64,000 nt of DNA from assembly GCF_005280585.1 (NCBI RefSeq), contig NZ_SZVO01000002.1:381005-445004 (forward strand). Direction: 5' to 3'. Positions 1 through 9,640 of the stretch are shown here, one piece after another (positions within the stretch are counted from its first letter, which is position 1; every line of letters starts with the position of its first letter). The notes under the pieces were generated by a model. The model was given only the letters and a program-made list of their open reading frames with translations, was not told the origin of the DNA and did no database searches. This DNA is from Dyadobacter frigoris (GTDB lineage Bacteria; Bacteroidota; Bacteroidia; Cytophagales; Spirosomataceae). Made by a program: the position numbers and the translations under genes.

Positions 1-547
1 AAGATCCGTCTGAAAGCCAGATCGATAAGGCTTTCGAACCTAATTCTTTTCCGTACTTAATTACTTCAATATTGTGATCAACCGCCTGTTTACGCACTTT
101 TGGATCCACGTGTGAAAGTGAACCGTATTTATAAGACAATTCCTGGTTTTTCTGATCCTGGAATGTATTTGAATTTACAGCATCAAATTTCAGATCAAGC
201 GAAGAAGCCAATTGAATTATCGCATCAGCATCTTTTGGAATATCCCAGGGAATATGCAAAGAGATTGATCCGCTGGAACGGTTCAATGCGTGCAAAATCC
301 CTACATCTTCAATTTTTTCCTCTAACGAACCTGGCTCGCCTGCACCAGAAAAACGGCCGAAACGTGTTCCGCCAGTTCCCAAAGCCCAGCTCGGAATAGC
401 AACCTGAAATGCCTGCAAAGTTTTTACAATCGCATTGGCATCGATGCCTTGTTCGCCCAGTTGTTCTTTTAGAAAAATGAACTGGTTGTTATGTTTTCCC
501 AGCAAACCTTCATTATGCTGGTCTATCCGATATTGTTCTATTTTCAT
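1..547 (-). CDS. rhaI: L-rhamnose isomerase, partial (C-terminal part beyond window)
   Basis: This reading frame starts at an ATG at 547 on the minus strand and runs off the left edge after 182 codons. The protein begins MKIEQYRIDQHNEGLLGK and contains the segment VAIPSWALGTGGTRFGRF, which I recognise from the RhaI-type (Pseudomonas stutzeri-like) L-rhamnose/sugar isomerases rather than the E. coli RhaA type. These enzymes are cytoplasmic, metal-dependent TIM barrels that convert L-rhamnose to L-rhamnulose. The metal ligands lie in the missing part and cannot be checked. The gene follows the rhamnulose-phosphate aldolase/dehydrogenase gene on the same strand, which supports the rhamnose assignment. 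A terminator-like hairpin lies between the two, so it may have its own promoter or be reached by read-through. Confidence 0.85.
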   Translation of the reverse strand, partial: MKIEQYRIDQHNEGLLGKHNNQFIFLKEQLGEQGIDANAIVKTLQAFQVAIPSWALGTGGTRFGRFSGAGEPGSLEEKIEDVGILHALNRSSGSISLHIPWDIPKDADAIIQLASSLDLKFDAVNSNTFQDQKNQELSYKYGSLSHVDPKVRKQAVDHNIEVIKYGKELGSKALSIWLSDGS

Positions 548-620
548 CTTTTTAGCATTAAAGATTTTGAAATATGCCTGATAAAAACGGCTTTGAAAAT
601 TGAAATATCATTATAAAACG

Positions 621-665
621 AAAGCTGTGCCAAAAGCAGAATCTACTTTTGACACAGCTTTTTAT
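621..665. terminator. Terminator-like hairpin between the rhamnose genes
   Basis: AAGCTGTG plus CCAAAAG on the left pairs with CTTTTG plus CACAGCTT on the right around a short loop, with T-rich sequence on both outer sides. It could terminate transcription leaving the aldolase/SDR gene on the minus strand, or reduce read-through into rhaI. Confidence 0.7.
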
Positions 666-673
666 TTCAAATG

Positions 674-2797
674 CTAGCGAACAAATGCCGCAGGAACACC
701 ACCGTCAATATTCAGAACATTTCCGGTACTCTTTCCTAACAACCCGCCAACGAATACAAAAACTCCGTTTGCTATATCTTCTGTATGAATTTCAGCATTC
801 AAAACCGTACGTTTTGCATAATATGCCGGTAATTCTTCGATTTTGATACCGTAAGCTTTTGCACGTCCAGCTGCCCAACCGCTTTCCCAGATTTTACTTC
901 CGGAAATTACAGCATCAGGGTTAACCACGTTCACACGGATTTTATCAGCACCTAATTCTGCTGCCAAAAGACGTGTCATATGCTGCTGAGCTGCTTTTGC
1001 AGTTCCGTAAGCCACATTATTTGGTCCCGAAACCAGGCCGTTTTTACTTGCAATGTTGATGATATCACCGCCCAAACCTTGTTGACGCATGATCGCCACA
1101 GCTTCCTGAGAAACCAGGAACTGGCCTTTTACCAAAACATCCTGCAAAATATCCCAGTCTTTAATGGTCGTTTCAGCAAGCGGTTTTGAAATCGAAAGTC
1201 CGGCGCAGTTCACCACGATATCCACGCCACCGAATTTCAGTTTTGTAACATGGAAAGCTGCTTTAATCTGATCGACTTCCAGAACGTTTGCATTGGCAGT
1301 TGCAGAGAAATCCTTACCGAATTTGCTATCAAACTCGCTTTTCGTTTCTGCAAGCGCTTTTTCATCAATATCAGAAATCACTACGCAAGCGCCTTCTTCC
1401 AGGAATTTCTGAGCAATTGCTTTTCCAATTCCACCTGATCCGCCGGTAACGATAGCCACTTTACGGGAAAGTGATTTTTCTTTCGGCATACGCTGCAATT
1501 TCGCTTCTTCCAGCAACCAGTACTCAATATCGAAAGCTTCCTGTTCCGGTAAAGAAACGTAAGAAGAAACCGCTTCCGCGCCTTTCATTACATTGATTGC
1601 ATTGGTATAAAATTCAGCCGCAACACGTGCAGTTTGTTTGTCCTTTGCGAAAGAGAACATACCAACGCCAGGATATAAAATAATAACCGGATTAGGGTCA
1701 CGAACGGCCGGACTATTATCATGTTTACAACGATCGTAGTAAGCCTGATAATCGGCACGGTATGCTTCGAATTGCGGACGGATATGATCTAAAATTGCTG
1801 TCGCATCCGACCCCAGTGTTTCCGCAGGAAGGTCAAGAACCAACGGACGGATTTTCGTGCGAAGAAAGTGATCCGGGCAACTTGTTCCCAATGGAGCCAG
1901 TTTATCCAGATCATTACTATTGATAAATTCCAAAACGCGGGAATCATCTGTAAAATGCCCAACCATTGTCTGACGATCCGAAGCCAAACCTCTCAGGTAA
2001 GGAGCAAGCTGGCCAGCCACCTCCAGGCGGCGGTCCGCTACAAGACTTTCCTGTTTGGAACCTCCAAAAACAGGACGTTTTACGCCATAGTTTTCTTCAA
2101 GGTAAGCAGATGCCTGTTCAATCGTATCCAGCGTATTGATATAAGACTCGTAAGCGGTATCACCCCAGGTAAATAATCCGTGCCCGCCCAAAACGATTCC
2201 ACGAATTCCCGGATTGTCGGCAAGCGTTTTTTCCAGTTTCAACCCAAGGTCAAAACCAGGACGCTGCCAAGGCACCCACGCCAGTTCGCCTTTAAATAAT
2301 TCCTTCGTAATAGCTTCGCCTTCTTTCGAAGCCGCGATAGCAATTAAGGCATCAGGGTGTAAATGGTCAATATGTTTGAAAGGGAGCAGTCCGTGTAAGG
2401 GAGTATCAATAGACGGCGCTTTGGATTTAAGATCATAAATACAATGATTGAAAAGCTCAACCATTTCATCTTCAAATTCAAGCCCGCGGTATATATTTTT
2501 CAATGCATGCAGACGGTTTTGAAAAAGACCGGCAAGACCGCTTCTTTTCAATGTACCGATATCACCACCAGAGCCTTTGATCCACATCACTTCCACAGGA
2601 TTGCCTGTCAACGGATCTTTTTCTATGGTTTTGCAGCTGGTATTTCCACCCGCATAGTTAGTAAGACGAAGATCCGCTCCCAACAAATTGGAACGATATA
2701 AAAGTAATTCCACCTGGTCATCACCAAGGGAAGCTGCTTTCGCATCATCCCATAAATAGCTCACGTATTTGTACTGCTCTGCTTTTGAACTGCTCAT
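674..2797 (-). CDS. Bifunctional rhamnulose-1-phosphate aldolase / short-chain dehydrogenase
   Basis: A 707-residue fusion. Residues about 1-400 are a class II aldolase/adducin-type domain: a GNTSCKT segment near residue 52 and GGHGLFTWG near 205 provide the phosphate-binding and metal-binding histidine regions. Residues about 440-707 are a Rossmann short-chain dehydrogenase with TGGSGGIGKA near 449 and YGTAKAA (the YxxxK catalytic pair) near 596. The family splits L-rhamnulose-1-phosphate into dihydroxyacetone phosphate and L-lactaldehyde, and the dehydrogenase half probably oxidises the lactaldehyde. Length is typical of the fused form. It sits upstream of rhaI on the same strand; a rhamnulokinase is not in the window. 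No clear promoter was found in the 230 bases upstream. Confidence 0.92.
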   Translation of the reverse strand: MSSSKAEQYKYVSYLWDDAKAASLGDDQVELLLYRSNLLGADLRLTNYAGGNTSCKTIEKDPLTGNPVEVMWIKGSGGDIGTLKRSGLAGLFQNRLHALKNIYRGLEFEDEMVELFNHCIYDLKSKAPSIDTPLHGLLPFKHIDHLHPDALIAIAASKEGEAITKELFKGELAWVPWQRPGFDLGLKLEKTLADNPGIRGIVLGGHGLFTWGDTAYESYINTLDTIEQASAYLEENYGVKRPVFGGSKQESLVADRRLEVAGQLAPYLRGLASDRQTMVGHFTDDSRVLEFINSNDLDKLAPLGTSCPDHFLRTKIRPLVLDLPAETLGSDATAILDHIRPQFEAYRADYQAYYDRCKHDNSPAVRDPNPVIILYPGVGMFSFAKDKQTARVAAEFYTNAINVMKGAEAVSSYVSLPEQEAFDIEYWLLEEAKLQRMPKEKSLSRKVAIVTGGSGGIGKAIAQKFLEEGACVVISDIDEKALAETKSEFDSKFGKDFSATANANVLEVDQIKAAFHVTKLKFGGVDIVVNCAGLSISKPLAETTIKDWDILQDVLVKGQFLVSQEAVAIMRQQGLGGDIINIASKNGLVSGPNNVAYGTAKAAQQHMTRLLAAELGADKIRVNVVNPDAVISGSKIWESGWAAGRAKAYGIKIEELPAYYAKRTVLNAEIHTEDIANGVFVFVGGLLGKSTGNVLNIDGGVPAAFVR

Positions 2798-2974
2798 ATT
2801 ATTTTGTTTTTAAGATCGCTTTAAGTTAGAATTTCGGAATGAGTAAACTTTTTCTATGTCAGCCATTTTACTTCTAATTTACATTACAAGATTAGAAAAC
2901 TTAGGTTTGCGTACCGTCCTGTGGTATCCTGCACACAGGAATTATATAAGACTTTCTGGTAACAATTCTAATTG

Positions 2975-3009
2975 AAAGAGCCGCAACAAATATTTGCCGC
3001 GGCTCTTTT
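2975..3009. terminator. Rho-independent terminator after the LRR gene
   Basis: A perfect 10-bp stem, AAAGAGCCGC with GCGGCTCTTT, closes a 14-base loop. It lies just downstream of the stop codon of the minus-strand LRR gene; on that strand the stem is followed by CAATTAGAATTG with only a weak T stretch, so the strength is uncertain. Confidence 0.6.
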
Positions 3010-3031
3010 ACTATTCAGTTTTATTGAAAAT

Positions 3032-4645
3032 CTAGTTTTGAATTACCACTTTTCTTGTCTCTTCACCTATTTTTATAACGTATAAACCGTTTGAAAAATT
3101 ACGGGTATTAATAGACTGAGATGGTTGCAATTTTTGATTCAATATTATCCTTCCTTCCAGATTATGCATGGTGACGTTTTCTTCCTTTTCCAACCCTAAT
3201 ACAAGTAATTGATCTTTTGCAGGATTGGGATAAAAACTGAGTTTAGTATTATTTTTTTTCACATAAATGGTTCTGGAGTATTCGAATTTGCCATCATAAT
3301 CGATTTGCTTCAAACGGTAGTAGCTCACAGCGTATGGATTTTTGTCTAAAAAGTTGTAATCGTTGGCTGCATTACTATCTCCGTTTCCATCAATAAAACC
3401 TATGGTTTCGAAGTTTCTTGCGTCTTTGCTTTTTTCTATTTCGAAGCCTTTGTTGTTGGTTTCGGAGGTGGTTTTCCAGATCAGGATCGTTGTGGCAGAT
3501 TTATTTTTTCCTTCAAAAGAAACAAGGGTAACAGGCAAAGGGATTTCGTAATTTTCACTGGTTAATGTCAAATTCGCAGCAATACTGTTGGTTACAATTA
3601 CTTTGTAAGTACCTGCGCCTGTAACGGTGTAACTTTCATTGCCAATATTTGTAGCAACCAGTTGATTATTCTTGTACCACTTGTATGTGTTGTTAGTAAC
3701 CGTCCCGCCAGCCTTCACGGAAAGAACACCGTTTGTCTCTGTAATTGGTATATTCTTTTGACCATAATACGAGTCTAAACGGCTTACATTCGCTTCAATA
3801 CCGTCAAAAATAAATGAATTATTACTGATATAAACAGATGCCGAAATGGGTATTGCCGATAGATCGGGAATAGTACCTCCAAGTAAACCTTTTGAATCAT
3901 AACCTCTGACAAAATCAGCAACATAATTTAAATCCAATAAACTGAGATTAGACAACAGACTAAAACTGGGAGGAATTGATCCACTTAATAAATTCCCTGC
4001 TAAATTCAAGTATTCAAGACTTGTTAAATTGTAAAATACATCAGGAATACTACCATTCAAATTTTGAAGTGAAAGATCCAGATTTTTTAAATTTATCAGG
4101 TTGCCCAAACTTGACGGCAAACTTCCTTCGAGGGTACCAATTGGATCAAAACCAACATCAAACGGTACGTAGTTAATATTTAAATAGGTTAATTTAATCA
4201 GGTTACCGATACTAGAAGGAATAGATCCGGAAAATTTATTCCCTCCCAAGTCAAGATATTCCAGATTTGACAAATTGCCTATTTGTGCCGGTATTGTTCC
4301 ATTGATCGTATGATAGGCCCCTTGTAACCACAAGGGGTCATTTCCTTTTAAATTAAGTGAAACCAGCGCAGACAAATTTCCAATATCAGCAGGCAATGAT
4401 CCTGTCAAACCATTATTTTGAAGGTTCAATTCTGTCACTCTGTTATCGGTGCAGGTTACACCAAACCAGCCACAGGGACTATCCCCGACAGAACCGCCAG
4501 GATTCCAACCGGATTTGTTTGTCCATCCGGCACCGTTAGTACTGTTATAAAGAGAAAGTAATGCGAGCCTGTCATCTTCCAATGTCTGCCCAAAACTTAC
4601 TGTTACCGAAAAAAGGAGGGTCAAAATAAAGTAATAATGTTTCAT
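3032..4645 (-). CDS. Secreted leucine-rich-repeat protein with T9SS sorting domain
   Basis: I place the start at the ATG at 4645 (537 residues), because MKHYYFILTLLFSVTVSFGQ is a clean signal peptide; an in-frame ATG at 4678 would add an 11-residue leader. The mature N-terminus holds an LRRNT-like cap with a Cys pair (SPCGWFGVTC), then about eight plant-type LRR units of the pattern LxxLxxLxLxxNxLxGxIPxxIGNL. An Ig-like stretch follows (about 320-370), then a FN3-like segment (about 375-450) and a C-terminal YPNPAKDQLLV... domain typical of T9SS type A cargo. The protein is probably exported and anchored or released at the cell surface. Ligand unknown. It is a stand-alone gene. Confidence 0.9.
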   Translation of the reverse strand: MKHYYFILTLLFSVTVSFGQTLEDDRLALLSLYNSTNGAGWTNKSGWNPGGSVGDSPCGWFGVTCTDNRVTELNLQNNGLTGSLPADIGNLSALVSLNLKGNDPLWLQGAYHTINGTIPAQIGNLSNLEYLDLGGNKFSGSIPSSIGNLIKLTYLNINYVPFDVGFDPIGTLEGSLPSSLGNLINLKNLDLSLQNLNGSIPDVFYNLTSLEYLNLAGNLLSGSIPPSFSLLSNLSLLDLNYVADFVRGYDSKGLLGGTIPDLSAIPISASVYISNNSFIFDGIEANVSRLDSYYGQKNIPITETNGVLSVKAGGTVTNNTYKWYKNNQLVATNIGNESYTVTGAGTYKVIVTNSIAANLTLTSENYEIPLPVTLVSFEGKNKSATTILIWKTTSETNNKGFEIEKSKDARNFETIGFIDGNGDSNAANDYNFLDKNPYAVSYYRLKQIDYDGKFEYSRTIYVKKNNTKLSFYPNPAKDQLLVLGLEKEENVTMHNLEGRIILNQKLQPSQSINTRNFSNGLYVIKIGEETRKVVIQN

Positions 4646-4805
4646 AGTTTTTTTTATAAGTGTGAAATTAAAATGCAAGACAATGAAAACCAGAAAGAAA
4701 GATTATCATTCTTGCAGGATTTTAAAATGAAGTTGATTCAGAACGTTGCAAACCGGTGATGAAAGAATTTAACTATCTGTTTAAAATCAAATGTTAAACA
4801 AAAAA

Positions 4806-4848
4806 AACCGTTTATCAAACTATTGGTCAAATAATTTGATAAACGGTT
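4806..4848. terminator. Terminator hairpin after the prolyl oligopeptidase gene
   Basis: A perfect 14-bp stem (AACCGTTTATCAAA with its complement) with a 15-base loop lies 25 bases past the stop of the minus-strand peptidase gene. On the minus strand it is followed by a run of seven T bases, the classic intrinsic terminator layout. Confidence 0.85.
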
Positions 4849-4873
4849 ACTTATCTTAGCCCTAAAACCAAAA

Positions 4874-6985
4874 TTACTTCCAGCTCAACCCCATATTATA
4901 AAACAAAAACGCATAAATATCCGACTGCGTCTCCAAAGCTTTTTTTGTGTTACTTGCCCCGTGACCTGAATTTGTATCAATGCGGATTAGAAGGGGATTG
5001 GCGGAAGATGTTCCAGCTTTTTCCTGTAATTCCGCTGCATATTTGAATGAATGTGCAGGAACTACCCGGTCGTCGTGATCGGCTGTTGTGATCATGGTTG
5101 CCGGATAATTCACATCTGATTTTATATTATGCAAAGGTGAATAAGCATAAATCACTTTAAATTCTTCTAAATTATCGCTGCTTCCATAATCTGCAATCCA
5201 GTTCCAACCGATTGTAAACTTATGGAAACGAAGCATATCCATAACACCCACAGCCGGGAAAGCTACTTTGAAAAGTTCCGGACGCTGGTTCATAACGGCA
5301 CCAACCAGCAAACCGCCGTTAGAACCTCCCTGTATCGCCAAACGTGCCGGTGAGGTATATTTTTCTTTGATCAGGAATTCCGCTGCTGCTATGAAATCGT
5401 CAAAAACATTCTGCTTTTTCAGCTTCATACCTTGCTCATGCCATTTTTCTCCGTATTCACTTCCTCCGCGCAAATTAGCCTGAACATACACGCCGCCCTG
5501 ATCCAAAAACGGAATACGTGTAGGACTAAACGCAGGGGTCAGACTGATGTTAAAACCGCCATAACCATACAAAATTGTCGGATTCGAACCATCCAGTTTC
5601 AATCCTTTTTTGTAAATAATGAAAGCCGGAATTTTTGTACCGTCCTTGCTCGGATAAAAAACCTGTTTGGTTTCATAATCATTCGGTTTAAATGAAACTT
5701 CCGGCTCACGGAAAACAGAGCTTTTTTTCGATGCAATATCATACCTGAAAATGGTAGGCGGATAATTGAAGGATGTGTACGTATAAAAAACAAAGGTATC
5801 TTCCTTTTCTCCCCCAAAACCACCAACGGTACCCAAACCCGGAAGTTGTACTTCATTTTCCAACTTTCCTTTCAGATCATAAACGTATACCCTTGATGTT
5901 ACGTCTTTCGAATAAGAAACGAATAGTTTCCCACCGGCTGTTCCTGCACCTTGCAGCGGTTCCGGTTTTTCCGGTAAAAATGGTTTCCAGCTTTTCGTTT
6001 TTGATTCGTAAAATAATATTTTGCTGTTAGGCGCATTTTCATTGGTTTCAACCAAAAACCCACCTTCAACATTTTCAACCACACCAAAACTGAAATCAGT
6101 AATTTCTTCCTTTACTGCTGCAAATTTGGTCTCTCCTTTTTTCATGACCCACAATCCGTTCCCGTCTTTCCCCTTTCCCCTGTCACTTACCGATAAAACG
6201 GCATATTGCTCATCCTCTGTGGTACCTACTGTGTGAAAGCGCTGTCCATTGGCAGCGTCTTCAAAAATCAATTTATCGGTAGATTGTTCCGTTCCTACCT
6301 GATGATAAAATACCTGGTGATTTTCGTTTTTGGCGGCCAGTGCACTGCCTTCCGGTTTTGGATAACGACTGTAATAAAAGCCATCGCCCTGCCATGCAGC
6401 GCCTGAAATTTTCACCCATTCCACTCTATCCGAAAGCATTTTCAGGGTTTTCATATCCATCACCTGATATTCCTGCCAATCAGATCCGCCTTTGGAAAAA
6501 CCAAGGACCGCATGATTTCCGTTTTTTGATAAACTAAAAACCGTCAGCCTGGTTGTTCCGTCCGTTGAAAGTTTATTGGGATCCAATACTTCTTCAGGAG
6601 TCCCGTTTAAACCTTTCTGCCTGTAAAGTACAGCCTGATTCTGCAAGCCGTCGTTTTTATAAAAATAAAAATAATCTCCTTTCTTGGTCGGCGCGGAATA
6701 TTTTGGATAGTTATAAGCCTTTTCCAGATCAGTAAATATCTTTCCCTTGAAAGGTATTTTATCAAGATATTCAAAAGTTACCGCGTTCTCGGCCTTCACC
6801 CAGGCAGCGGTTTCTGCGGACCGGTCATCTTCAAGCCAATGGTAAGGATCCTGAACTTTGGTACCATGATAATCGTCAACGTGATCCACCTGATTTGTTT
6901 TTGGATAATTTATTTTTTGAGCCGAGCCATTTGCAGCAAATAAAGTGGCGGTAATTACAGTCATTCCCCAAAATTTAATAGTCAT
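4874..6985 (-). CDS. Prolyl oligopeptidase (S9A family serine peptidase), exported
   Basis: 703 residues: signal peptide (MTIKFWGMTVITATLFAANGSA), an N-terminal seven-bladed beta-propeller (about 75-430) opening with YPKTNQVDHVDDYHGTKVQD PYHWLE-type sequence, and a C-terminal alpha/beta hydrolase. The catalytic triad is visible: Ser in GGSNGG near 555, Asp in DHDDRVVP near 636 and His in SGHGAS near 675. The family cleaves after proline in short peptides, here most likely in the periplasm. Length matches the family. No operon partners; it is followed by its own terminator. Confidence 0.95.
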   Translation of the reverse strand: MTIKFWGMTVITATLFAANGSAQKINYPKTNQVDHVDDYHGTKVQDPYHWLEDDRSAETAAWVKAENAVTFEYLDKIPFKGKIFTDLEKAYNYPKYSAPTKKGDYFYFYKNDGLQNQAVLYRQKGLNGTPEEVLDPNKLSTDGTTRLTVFSLSKNGNHAVLGFSKGGSDWQEYQVMDMKTLKMLSDRVEWVKISGAAWQGDGFYYSRYPKPEGSALAAKNENHQVFYHQVGTEQSTDKLIFEDAANGQRFHTVGTTEDEQYAVLSVSDRGKGKDGNGLWVMKKGETKFAAVKEEITDFSFGVVENVEGGFLVETNENAPNSKILFYESKTKSWKPFLPEKPEPLQGAGTAGGKLFVSYSKDVTSRVYVYDLKGKLENEVQLPGLGTVGGFGGEKEDTFVFYTYTSFNYPPTIFRYDIASKKSSVFREPEVSFKPNDYETKQVFYPSKDGTKIPAFIIYKKGLKLDGSNPTILYGYGGFNISLTPAFSPTRIPFLDQGGVYVQANLRGGSEYGEKWHEQGMKLKKQNVFDDFIAAAEFLIKEKYTSPARLAIQGGSNGGLLVGAVMNQRPELFKVAFPAVGVMDMLRFHKFTIGWNWIADYGSSDNLEEFKVIYAYSPLHNIKSDVNYPATMITTADHDDRVVPAHSFKYAAELQEKAGTSSANPLLIRIDTNSGHGASNTKKALETQSDIYAFLFYNMGLSWK

Positions 6986-7222
6986 AAAATTACAATGTTA
7001 GTATTCAACATAAGTTGCCGTATCTTCATTACCACTGGATAAATTTATTTAATTTTTCACAACGTTTTGTTTTTTTGATCAGTAAAAAACCTCATTTTTA
7101 CCATTTTGTATTTTAAGGTAACTTCCTGTTTTCTGATTAATATTCAGCATAATAATCTGAATTTAATCAGATATTAGACATCGGTTATAAAAATTCTGCA
7201 TGTCACCCGTTATAAAAAGAAA

Positions 7223-9634
7223 ATGACACGGAATTGTGTATCTGGTTTGAGGTTAATGCTTTTTGTCGCAATTATGGTCATGCCAATGTTTCCATCCTTC
7301 GCGTCACAGCGGGTCTATGCTCTAAAAGCAGTTAAAGGAGTTCTCGATCTGAGATCTGCAAAATTTAGCGAAACGCCGATCAGTATCAATGGGGAATGGA
7401 TATTTTACTGGAAACTATTAAAAAAAACTTCGGGACAAGGCATCTACCATGAATATGAAAATTTCCCTGACCTATGGAGCACGATCCTCTGGAAAGGAAA
7501 ACCCATATCTTCCCAAGGCTTTGCAACCTACGAAATCAAAATCCTTCTGCCAAAAGACAGAGATCAGCTCGCTCTCAAAATTCCGGATATGTATAGCGCT
7601 TATGCATTATATATCAATGGAAAACTGATTGCCAGAAACGGTACTCCCGGCACAACCCGGGAAAGCACAACACCATACTGGTCCACGCAGGTAAAACCTT
7701 TTCTGGCAACTGATACTTTAAATTTAAAACTTTTCATCTCAAATTTTCATCATTCCAAAGGCGGGATCAGCAAACCAATTCAAATCGGTTTGTTTAATGA
7801 ATTACAAGATAGCAGCAATCTGGATCATGCGTTTGATTTTTTACTGACCGGCTGCATGCTCATGGGTGGCCTGTATTTCCTTGGTCTTTATTTGCTCGGC
7901 CGCCATGATAAGTCCACGCTGTATTTTTCTCTTTTCTGCTTTTTTTATAGTTACAGAATTGTTGGAGCCGGTGACTATTCCTTGCATACCATATTCCCAT
8001 ACATAGGCTGGCAGCTGGCTATTCATCTGGAATATATTTCTTTGTTTATGGCAGTGGCCATGTTTGCACTGTATACACGCTATCTCTACCCAAAAGATAC
8101 TCCTGCCAAAATCATTTTTTGCATGATCGGTGTATGTTTTGCTTTTGCATTGATTACAGTACTATCACCACCGATATTATTCAGCCAGCTAATGAATCCT
8201 TTCGTTGGCCTGCTTACTCCCTACATTTTTTTTGCCATTTATATTTATTGGGTTGCTTACAGAAACAAAAGAATCGGAGCCAAATATGCCCTCCTCAGTA
8301 CAATAGCAATCTTTGTCATTTTCATTACACTTATACTTGCTTATTACCATATAGCTTATCCCCATGAGCTTCTTCTGTTTGCCGGTTATCTTGGATTTTT
8401 CTTTTGTCAATCTTTGATCTTATCATTTCGCTTTGCATTTACCTTAAAAAAGGCAAAAGTAGATGCAGAAGTAGGATTAAAAGCAAAAAGCGAATTTTTA
8501 AGTACGATGAGCCACGAAATCCGTACGCCCTTGAATGCTGTAATTGGTATGACGCATCTGATGATGAAGGAAGATCCTCGCCCGGACCAGAAATCACATC
8601 TGGATGTACTTCTTTTTTCAGCAAAAAATCTGCTTAATATTGTCAATGATATTCTTGACTTTAATACTATTGAAGAAGGCAAGATGCTATTCATGAGTAA
8701 TCCGATTAACATTTCGGATGTAGCACAAAAAATTATTTCTGTACATAGAGCTTCTGCACAGGAATTGAACATTGATATTTTTGCTGAACTGGATCCGGCT
8801 TTACCCAAAGTCATACTTGGAGATACCACAAGAATTGCTCAAATCCTGGGCAACCTCGTCCAGAATGCCATCAAATTCACAAAATCAGGTTGGGTAAAAC
8901 TAAAAATTGATGTTATAAGCAAAACAGAAAAGGATGTCATACTAAAAATATCAGTAGAAGATACAGGTATTGGAATTCCTCTGGAAAAGCAAAGGATCAT
9001 TTTTGAGCGCTTTACACAAATCGATTCTTCAACTTCCAGGGTTTTTGGAGGCACCGGCCTTGGACTTTCTATAAGCAAGCGTATGCTCGCCTTGCAAGGA
9101 TCAGAACTTATGCTGGAAAGTGAAGAAGGTAAAGGTTCAACTTTTTACTTCGTCCAGACTTTCCCTATCCCGGATGAACCTGAATTAACACAACCTGTGC
9201 CAGAGGATCAGCCGGTGGAAAAACCTTTACAGGATTTATTTGTACTGATCGTTGAAGATAACCTTATGAATGTTCTGGTCATCAAAAGTTTCTTAAAACG
9301 CTGGGGCGCTATATCAGAGGTAGCCGTAAATGGACAGGAGGCACTGGAAAAACTGGATGCAACCCGCCATCAAATCGTACTGATGGATCTTCACATGCCG
9401 GTTCTGGACGGTTATGAAGCGACAAAACAACTCAGGAAAAGAGGCGAAACACTCCCCATTGTAGCAGTTACCGCGAGCCTTGCACAAGATACAAGAGAAA
9501 AAACGTTTGACGTCGGTATCAGTGATATTATTTCCAAACCTATTGATCCCGAAAAATTACTCAGTGTTATTATAGAACAGACTAAAATAAAAAAGACGGA
9601 TGGAAAAGATTCCCACCCGTCAAATAATTATTAG
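7223..9634 (+). CDS. Hybrid sensor histidine kinase with 7TMR-DISM receptor
   Basis: 803 residues. A signal peptide is followed by a periplasmic jelly-roll sensor region (about 35-195, 7TMR-DISMED2-like), seven membrane helices (about 205-395), a HisKA domain with the phospho-accepting His in STMSHEIRTPLNAVIGM (near 430), an ATPase domain (NLVQNAIKF near 543, DTGIGIP near 579, GGTGLGLSI near 609) and a C-terminal receiver domain with the acidic pair at VEDN near 675 and acceptor Asp in LMDLHMP near 722. It is an inner-membrane phosphorelay protein whose ligand may be a carbohydrate-like small molecule. No separate output regulator lies next to it, so phosphate is presumably passed to a distant protein. 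Its 3' end faces the CocE-like gene with only four bases between. Confidence 0.95.
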   Translation: MTRNCVSGLRLMLFVAIMVMPMFPSFASQRVYALKAVKGVLDLRSAKFSETPISINGEWIFYWKLLKKTSGQGIYHEYENFPDLWSTILWKGKPISSQGFATYEIKILLPKDRDQLALKIPDMYSAYALYINGKLIARNGTPGTTRESTTPYWSTQVKPFLATDTLNLKLFISNFHHSKGGISKPIQIGLFNELQDSSNLDHAFDFLLTGCMLMGGLYFLGLYLLGRHDKSTLYFSLFCFFYSYRIVGAGDYSLHTIFPYIGWQLAIHLEYISLFMAVAMFALYTRYLYPKDTPAKIIFCMIGVCFAFALITVLSPPILFSQLMNPFVGLLTPYIFFAIYIYWVAYRNKRIGAKYALLSTIAIFVIFITLILAYYHIAYPHELLLFAGYLGFFFCQSLILSFRFAFTLKKAKVDAEVGLKAKSEFLSTMSHEIRTPLNAVIGMTHLMMKEDPRPDQKSHLDVLLFSAKNLLNIVNDILDFNTIEEGKMLFMSNPINISDVAQKIISVHRASAQELNIDIFAELDPALPKVILGDTTRIAQILGNLVQNAIKFTKSGWVKLKIDVISKTEKDVILKISVEDTGIGIPLEKQRIIFERFTQIDSSTSRVFGGTGLGLSISKRMLALQGSELMLESEEGKGSTFYFVQTFPIPDEPELTQPVPEDQPVEKPLQDLFVLIVEDNLMNVLVIKSFLKRWGAISEVAVNGQEALEKLDATRHQIVLMDLHMPVLDGYEATKQLRKRGETLPIVAVTASLAQDTREKTFDVGISDIISKPIDPEKLLSVIIEQTKIKKTDGKDSHPSNNY

Positions 9635-9640
9635 TTTTTT
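9595..9640. terminator. Terminator-like hairpin overlapping the end of the kinase gene
   Basis: GACGGATGG pairs with CCACCCGTC (one mismatch region) across the last codons of the kinase gene, followed by an AT-rich tract ending in a six-T run. Likely serves the two convergent genes here. Confidence 0.5.
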
